Positions 55,894-64,000 of a stretch of 64,000 nt of DNA are shown in pieces (the stretch's first letter is position 1; the number at the start of each line of letters is the position of its first letter). Position numbers and translations under genes: made by a program. The notes beneath the pieces were generated by a model. It was not told where the DNA came from. It did no database searches and saw only the letters and a list, made by a program, of their open reading frames with translations. Source of the DNA: Terfezia claveryi (lineage: Eukaryota; Ascomycota; Pezizomycetes; Pezizales; Pezizaceae); assembly GCA_015179025.1 (NCBI GenBank), contig WHUX01000243.1:1-64000 (forward strand), in the 5' to 3' direction.

Positions 55894-57633
55894 CTATATT
55901 TCCCCCTCTTCTTCTCTAACCAATAACCCCTTCTCCGCCAATACACTCTTTACCTGCCCAACCTCATATTCCCCCCTATGGAACATCCCCGCCCCCAAAG
56001 CTGCGTCAGTTTCCGTCCTTTCAAACACCTCCACAAAGTGATCTGGCTTGCCGGCCCCCGAGGACGCAATCACTGGGATCCTCACAGCCTTCTTCACCGC
56101 ATTGATCAGCTCGAGGTCGAACCCAGAGTTCGTCCCGTCCTTATCGATACTATTCAACAGCAGCTCCCCACACCCTAGCGCTTCCGCTGCCTTCGCAAGG
56201 GCTTGGACACTGAGAGGACGGGGCTCGCGGCCACCTTTGACCGTGGTCTGGTACCAGACATGAGTCTCCCCGTTCGGACCGGGGAAGGCTGTGGAGATGT
56301 ATTCGTGTGGGAATGTGGGGAGGTCGGAATCAGGAATGTATACCCGACGAGGATCTATTGATACCACGACAGCTTGGTTCCCATAGGCGCTGGAGATTTG
56401 CTCGATTGAAGATGCTCCCGTTGGGATGTGATTGTTCGCGTAGTACGCCTCTGCCACTGCAACGGCGTCAGACCCGATAGATACCTTGTCTGCTCCAGAA
56501 ACAAAGTATTCCTTCGCCACCTCGAGCGCAGGATGGACAGTCCCATCTGGGTCGGCAACATCTCTGATCCCACCTCCAATCGTAAGCGGGACAAACACGT
56601 TCTTTGATGTTTGTCTTAGTACCTCTAGCATCGGCGTATCGAGAAGAGGACAATCCCTAAAACTTGTGATATTCAAGAATGTAACCTCGTCTGCTCCCTG
56701 GATGTAATATTTCTCTGCCATGGCTACGGGTTTTCCGAGATTCCGTACTTGTCCTTCCCCGTCGGAATTTTCGCGGACGTCGTATTGGTCGCCTTTTGTG
56801 ACCACGAGATCCCCAGCGTCGTTTGTTCGAACATCCAAGCAGGCAATGATCCTCCGAGTCAATCCACCTCGCTCTTTCTCGTTTTGACTTGTCCGCAGTA
56901 ACGTCTGGGAGGGGGTATATCTCGCGATCCTCTCTTGGTCTAAAAACGCCTTGAGCACACGTAAGCCCGCAACCCCACTCTTCTCCGGGTGGAACTGCGT
57001 CGCAAAGATATTCCCCCTGCTAATCGCGCCGACGAATTCCTCCTGTCCGTACTTTGCCACCGCGACCTCCACCCCCTCACCGAGAAGCTTCGCCTCTGAA
57101 AGCGGGACGCCGTAGCTGTGCACATAATAGTATTTACTCTCTTTCCTTAACCCCCACAGCGACTCTCCATCCCCAAGATAGTTGGTGGTAGCGGCGCTGT
57201 TCCACCCAATGTGCGGCACAGATTTATCCCCATCGTCGAATTTCCGGAGTGTGCCGGCGAAGATGCCGAGGCCGGGGACACCGGATTCTTCTTCGGACGC
57301 AGTGAAGAGAGCTTGTAGGCCAACGCAGATACCCATGAATGGGCGCCCCAAGGAGATGTACCTGGTGAGGTGCGGGATGAAGCCCGAGGCCAAGAGCGTG
57401 CGCATGCAGTGACCAAAGTGGCCGACGCCGGGAAAGATTACTCGCTGGGGTTGAATTGGATATTAGTATTGGGAAATTGAGCAGGAGGAGGATTGGGAGG
57501 GGGTTACCTCCGCATTATCGAGGTCATCAAAACTCCGAACCCAGTGCACTTCGTACCCAAGTTTTTCGATGGCATTGACGAGGGAGCGGATGTTCCCTGA
57601 AACGGTGTCGAGGAGGTGCACGGTTTTTCCCAT
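55894..57633 (-). CDS. his7: Imidazole glycerol phosphate synthase HIS7 (HisH-HisF fusion)
   Basis: Product: a cytosolic bifunctional enzyme of histidine synthesis. The glutaminase half feeds ammonia to the cyclase half, making IGP and AICAR from PRFAR; 558 residues. Exons (minus) are 57633-57508 and 57444-55894, with a 63-nt intron (branch ACTAAT). The N-terminal half has GHFGHCMR, the nucleophile motif [11 protein letters not shown] and the catalytic HPEKSG. The C-terminal half has [19 protein letters not shown] (catalytic Asp), [27 protein letters not shown] and [15 protein letters not shown] (second catalytic Asp). Length and domain order match fungal HIS7. No frameshift was found. In other fungi such genes are under general amino-acid control. 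Confidence 0.95.
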
Positions 57634-58358
57634 TGTGCTCTCAAGTCTAGTGGGATTGGAGGGCAATTGAGGGTGCAATTGGGAGTCAATTGCGGGAATC
57701 ATGCTTCCTGAGCTTTATGTCCGCAGTAGAGGAACCAGAGAGTTTTGAGACTAGAGTTTTTTTAGTGCCCCGCGGTTTGCCAAGATTGGGGGGGGGTTGG
57801 ATTGGATGCAGTTGAGGGTAAGAAGGAGAGAAAAACGACCCAGGGTTGGAGCATCAGGAAAATGCCGGGCGATGCGCATAGCCTTCGTTCTTGCATTGGA
57901 AACCCTTTTGAGGAGTCATCGGCTATGAAGGATAGATTCAGACTATCGCTGCTTAGAATTTGGCTGGGGAAAGGCTAAAGAGCAATGTTTAGATTTGATG
58001 TTGGTATGCGGCATTACTTGCAAACATATAGTAGAGTGTCAGGCATAACTTGGTGCGTGCTGGCAAGGAATCTGGAAAGGACTTGCTCACAGGCCAGGTA
58101 GGTACTTGCTACCAGTCTACCGGTAATACTACTATCTACGCTGCAGAGTCACACACTAAGTTGGAAATCAGATGGAATTGGCTTATCCCAAATAATAATC
58201 ATCCCGCAGAACTCAGTACTTATTCTCCAATGCAACACAATTTTAAAAAAAATTCCCTTTTCACCGTTTGCCCCGTGAGCTCAAAGTCTGCTACGGCCGA
58301 GCCACTACATTATTCAAAGCTTCCCTCGAATCCATCCCACCCCAACATCCTGCACAAT
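57634..58358. other. Intergenic, his7 promoter side and pgi1 3' flank
   Basis: No gene supported. A G8 run lies at about 57788-57795. An open frame on the plus strand across 58050-58478 is the antisense of the last pgi1 exon. Confidence 0.5.
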
Positions 58359-60230
<1,872 letters not shown>

Positions 60231-61115
60231 TATGAAAGTCGCTCAGAGAGGTTTAGACGTAAGTATTTGGTTCCACTCAGATAAAAAAACTCGTTAATTG
60301 AGGAGTTGCTTGAGATAGCGGGGTTGTTTGGCTCTTCTATGACGTCCCAGGTTCCTAGTGCGGGGCAACAACCAAAGTTAGGAAATGTTCGGATTCAGAA
60401 TCAAACAACGGTAAACCTGAAAACGCGGAGACGGCGATATAAACGACTATTAAATACTTTCGCTGAGTGCGACCTCACTGCATGGAACACCGCACCACTA
60501 CGTTGAAGCAATTGCTCTCTGCATCTATGTGCAGCTAATCTCTCAACAGCTCGGGCATCAATCATACGTGCCCAAGCAAATTCTGAACGAGAGCTCGTGG
60601 AGGCACATTATTTAGTGGGTAATAATCTCGCACAGGTGGAAAGAGGCGTGTGAAAAAGTCGGGCTCAGCTCTATCGACGTTCTAGCACATCCGAAAAAAA
60701 CGCCTCAATCCCCGGCAAGGGCAGCGGTTGGATCCTGGTGCATCTGGTACCGTTGCAATGATCCTCTTCCCCTCACCTATAGCAAAAGGATTATGAATCT
60801 CCAAGCTTTCAGGAAAAGCATCCCTGCACTAGAATGACGAGATGACCCCCACGCAGAAAGAGAGATTCGGTTTGCTGAAAACTAATTGCAACGACGCCCC
60901 TCTGAAAATCTCTTAGGTATCACTTATTTAGCCTGAATCTACCCTCTCAGCAAGCCTAGTCTGGTTGACTACAGCAAGCCATAGTCCCTCGCCAATATTA
61001 GGCTTAGAAATTAGCATTGGTTACATAGAAGGCCCGCTTCAAAATCCTAAACTCCGCGGAGTGAAACTCTTCTCCTATTGGCCGACATCACAGGCACGGT
61101 TGTTATTGTAATGAT
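60231..61115. other. pgi1 promoter side and flank of the copia element
   Basis: No gene. GTCTGGTTG at 60959-60967 resembles the MITE terminal repeat at 39.6 kb. Confidence 0.45.
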
Positions 61116-61508
61116 TGTTGATATATACAGGTGGTGAACAGGAAATTTGGCTGACAGCTCACTCTACTACCTTGGATACATGCATCTGAATGAGGAGCCT
61201 TGGCATTTTCCCTGACGTTGCACAATACTTCTGGAAGCTCTTATGGACGAGCTGTTACGATGCATTTCAGGGCAGTCCGTTTTAGCTAACATGAGAGGAG
61301 CGGTAGAGCCGACACAACCAGACTACGTTTGAGCGGCACGAGACTAGTTTGAGCACGAATTTGTTAGTACCACATGTACAGCAATGGCAGCGGCACATGT
61401 ACTGTATATGGCAGAGCCGACTAGGCTGGCGGGCTTGGCATGATGTAGATATACGTGAACATGATCTTGGAGAAGGATCATGAGGATAAGGAATAAGACG
61501 TTCTATCA
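61116..61508 (+). repeat. Probable copia 5' LTR
   Basis: Starts TGTTGATATA and ends TTCTATCA directly before a primer-binding site. Without the 3' LTR the ends cannot be confirmed by identity. Confidence 0.5.
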
Positions 61509-61521
61509 GGTTATGAAGCCC
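61509..61521 (+). other. Primer-binding site, half initiator tRNA-Met type
   Basis: GGTTATGAAGCCC resembles the complement of the anticodon region of initiator tRNA-Met (GGTTATGAGCCC, with one extra A). Copia of Drosophila uses this internal half-tRNA primer. Confidence 0.55.
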
Positions 61522-61589
61522 TCTGTATCTACATCGCAGATACACCCAAAAAACCTCTTCCAATCAACAAAACCCCTCCAAAAGCCATC

Positions 61590-64000
61590 ATGGAAGACCT
61601 AGATATTCCAAAGTCCCTTCATCGAGAGACTCTGGTCTTTGACCTGCTCGACCATACCAACTATGGGATATGGAGAAAAAATATGAGGATCCTCCTCATG
61701 AGAATGTGTCTTCTCGACCTCATCGATCATGAACAACCACCAGATGCAAATATCAGCTAGGCAAAGGCTGATAAGTGGGCGTTTTCAGAGATTTACTTCA
61801 GATGTAAATCTGAAATTCAGTCATCTTTAACTGACGATATGACTGCACGAGAAGCCTGGAAGACTCTTGAGAGCTTATTTCAATCCTCCTCCTCAGCAAA
61901 TATCTTCCAGCTAACCATGACATTCAACTCCCTTAGTCAGCGTTCTGATCAAACTGTCCTATCATTTATCAACCAGGTCACGAATGCAGCAGCTGACCTA
62001 AAACACCTGGGGGAAGATATTAGTGATCAGAAAGTAAAGTGGCAAATTCTAGCAAACCTTCTCCCAGAATATGCTACTCTCGTCACTACTCTTACCAACA
62101 TGGACAACAACAATAATCCGCTGGATATAAAAGACATCAGGGAATCATGTATGAGAGAAGAGAAGCTGATACAAAAACGAACGGCTATGGTCCAACTACA
62201 GAAAACAGCAGAGACCATTACCCCTACGTTTCAACCTACCCCAGTAGCATATGCGGCGAAGAATCCTCAGAACGAAACACGGAAAAAATGCGAACATTGC
62301 GGACTATCGAATCATGGCATCACCGATTGTTGGATAAAACATCCTGAACTACGACCTACACAATATCAAAACCGGAGTCGAGGAAAAAGAGGCAGATTTG
62401 GCAGAAACGGTGACAAGGTCGATACACAGAAGAAACACATCAGGACATACCACAAACAACGATCTACCCACAGAATCTCAAAACAGATACATAAGAAGAA
62501 AAAGGATAAACAATCTTCTTCTCCTGAAGAATCCTCTTCTTCTTCTTCTTCCTGCGAATCCTCATCTGAATCACAGGAAGACACACATAAGCAACGAAGA
62601 CAAAAGAACCAGGCAAAGGCAGTCCGAGGTATTCCAATTGGAAAGAATGTCACAGGAGTTATTAATCACTGTTGTATGATGCAATCGACTGATTTAGCAA
62701 AACATAAACAATGGTGGATGCTCGATTCAGGAGCCTCTAATCACTACACCAGCAATCTTAAACTCCTTACGAATACTCGAACGATTAAATCAACACCAGT
62801 CGAAACAGCAAATAGGATTATTTATGCGACTGCAAAAGGAGATCTTATCCTACAATTACAATACGGAACTATATTAATCTCGGATGTGATGTATTCCCCC
62901 GACCTTCTTCCGAATACTCATCTTATATCAATAGGACAACTGGAAGCAAAGGGTTTGGAGTTTTCATTGAAGAATGGCAAGTGTTATGTATTTAAGCTGG
63001 GAGCTCTTTGGGCGGTTGCAGATAGGGAGAATTTTGTTTACTACCTACAAGAATGCTCTCCTCAACAACTTATCCTAAAAATAACGTCATTCCCAGACAG
63101 AATTCAACCCCTCACTGCAAAACCGATCCAAAACTCCTATACAGCAAAATATCGAACGGATACTCAACAGCTAGATACATGGCATCGAAGACTAGGTCAC
63201 ATCAATAAAAAATACCTATCCCTAGTCCCTAAGCTTGCAGATGGCGTTGAATTTGGGGAACCTAGGAAAAACAAGCTAAATTGTGATGACTGTGTCAAAG
63301 CACATCAACGACGTCAAATTTCACGCATGCCGGGCAAGTTTCCAAAAGCTAATTTGGAGATTATCTATGCAGATTTGTGTGGACCTATGCATGTTGCTGA
63401 TTTTTGGGGCCACAAGTATACTTGTCTCATGGTTTGTGGCAAGTCCCGATACAAATGGATATACCTGTTGAAGAAAAAAGGAGAAGCAGCAAAAATCTTT
63501 AGAGAATGGAAGGCCCAAGTAGAGAGACAATTTGATTGCAAAGTCAAGTGTCTTCATACTGATGGAGGCGGAGAGTGGTTGGATACCGAATTCCAATTAT
63601 GGTTAAAAGATCAAGGTATACAACAAGTCACAACACAACCATATAGCTCCGAAATGAACGGAGATGCAGAGGTATATCACCGTATCATAATTCACTCAGC
63701 ATCCGCTATGCTCAATTGTGCAAATCTACGACTAGATTTCTGGGGTCAGGCCGTGCTCTGTGCTACGTACCTAGATAATCGGACACCTACAAAAGCAAAA
63801 GGGCTAAACCTCAAAATGACACCTTATGAAGCTTTGTATGGTGTCAAACCTTACCTCGGCCATACCCGTATCTGGGGATGCAGAGTATATGCACATATTC
63901 CAGATAAGAAAAGAAAAAAATTGGAGTCACACAGTAAGGAATGTATGCTTATGGGATATTATGACACAGAGAACATGTTTCGACTCTTCGATATTGACGG
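61590..64000 (+). pseudogene. Copia Gag-Pol polyprotein, 5' part, with one stop in gag
   Basis: Gag starts MEDLDIPKSLHRETLVF, followed by YGIWRKNMRILL and EAWKTLESLF of the copia Gag (UBN2-like) domain. A TAG replaces a likely Trp codon (TGG) at codon 57, a G-to-A change as expected from RIP. The zinc knuckle CEHCGLSNHGITDC (CX2CX4HX4C) is at about 62290-62331. After a Ser/Glu-rich linker comes the protease site MLDSGASNHYT (about 62718-62750). The integrase has HRRLGH..CDDC zinc ligands (about 63183-63294), then ADLCGPM, LHTDGGGEW and NGDAE carrying the D, D and E of the catalytic triad. The later YLGHTRIWGCRVYAHIP is the usual segment before RT. The frame stays open to the window edge as far as I read it. 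Confidence 0.85.

Larger units (their letters stand above)
61116..64000 (+). mobile_element. Ty1/copia retrotransposon, 5' part (continues beyond window)
   Basis: Order: probable 5' LTR (61116-61508), primer-binding site (61509-61521), then gag, protease and integrase in one frame from the ATG at 61590. The reverse transcriptase and 3' LTR lie outside the window. Integrase before RT defines the copia group. A single in-frame TAG in gag (61758-61760) is the only break that I read, so the copy is nearly intact. Confidence 0.88.

Overview
The window is nuclear DNA of a filamentous ascomycete, most likely in Pezizomycotina. Genes have short introns (mostly 49-116 nt) with GT..AG ends and CTAAC/CTGAC-type branch points. 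Several proteins have clear fungal orthologues: NTO1, POP3, TLG1, the HIS7 fusion and an AA9 lytic polysaccharide monooxygenase. Some transposon relics carry C-to-T/G-to-A stop codons of the kind left by repeat-induced point mutation (RIP).

Layout. 1-5.8 kb is repeat debris: a broken Ty3/gypsy-like gag, an inverted repeat and a tandem duplication. 5.8-10.6 kb is NTO1, a PHD-finger subunit of the NuA3 acetyltransferase. 11.3-13.5 kb is a decayed Crinkler-type P-loop NTPase gene and 14.1-15.6 kb a dead Tad-like LINE. POP3 (RNase P/MRP) at 17-18.1 kb converges on a mitochondrial acyl-CoA dehydrogenase at 19.1-20.8 kb. 21.2-28.6 kb is one 7.4-kb PIF/Harbinger-like transposon with an intact MYB/SANT-like ORF and a broken transposase. 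The transposase is split by a 2.4-kb foldback element that has ~680-bp inverted arms and a central tandem array. 28.8-32.1 kb holds a second long inverted repeat, a LINE fragment and a mariner-type MITE. 33-34.3 kb is a KpsF/GutQ-like sugar-phosphate isomerase and 36.6-37.9 kb the LPMO. 41.2-60.2 kb is gene-dense housekeeping sequence: PQ-loop protein, CDC16/APC6, TLG1, a small unknown gene, an RNase H-fold protein with a box C/D snoRNA in a probable 3'UTR intron, CFIm25, a METTL25-like methyltransferase, HIS7 and PGI1. 61.1 kb to the edge is the 5' part of a Ty1/copia element.

Two gene pairs are head-to-head with short shared promoters: CDC16/TLG1 (267 bp) and CFIm25/METTL25-like (398 bp). 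The genes serve unrelated pathways: chromatin, cell cycle, RNA processing, vesicle traffic, histidine synthesis, glycolysis and lignocellulose attack. No biosynthetic cluster is visible.

Two results stand out. First, the intronic snoRNA has a 14-nt guide, and its predicted target is the 25S rRNA adenosine known in yeast as Am2946. Second, three otherwise healthy genes need exactly one extra base in a C/G homopolymer, four times in all. This looks like systematic homopolymer under-calling in the assembly rather than gene death.
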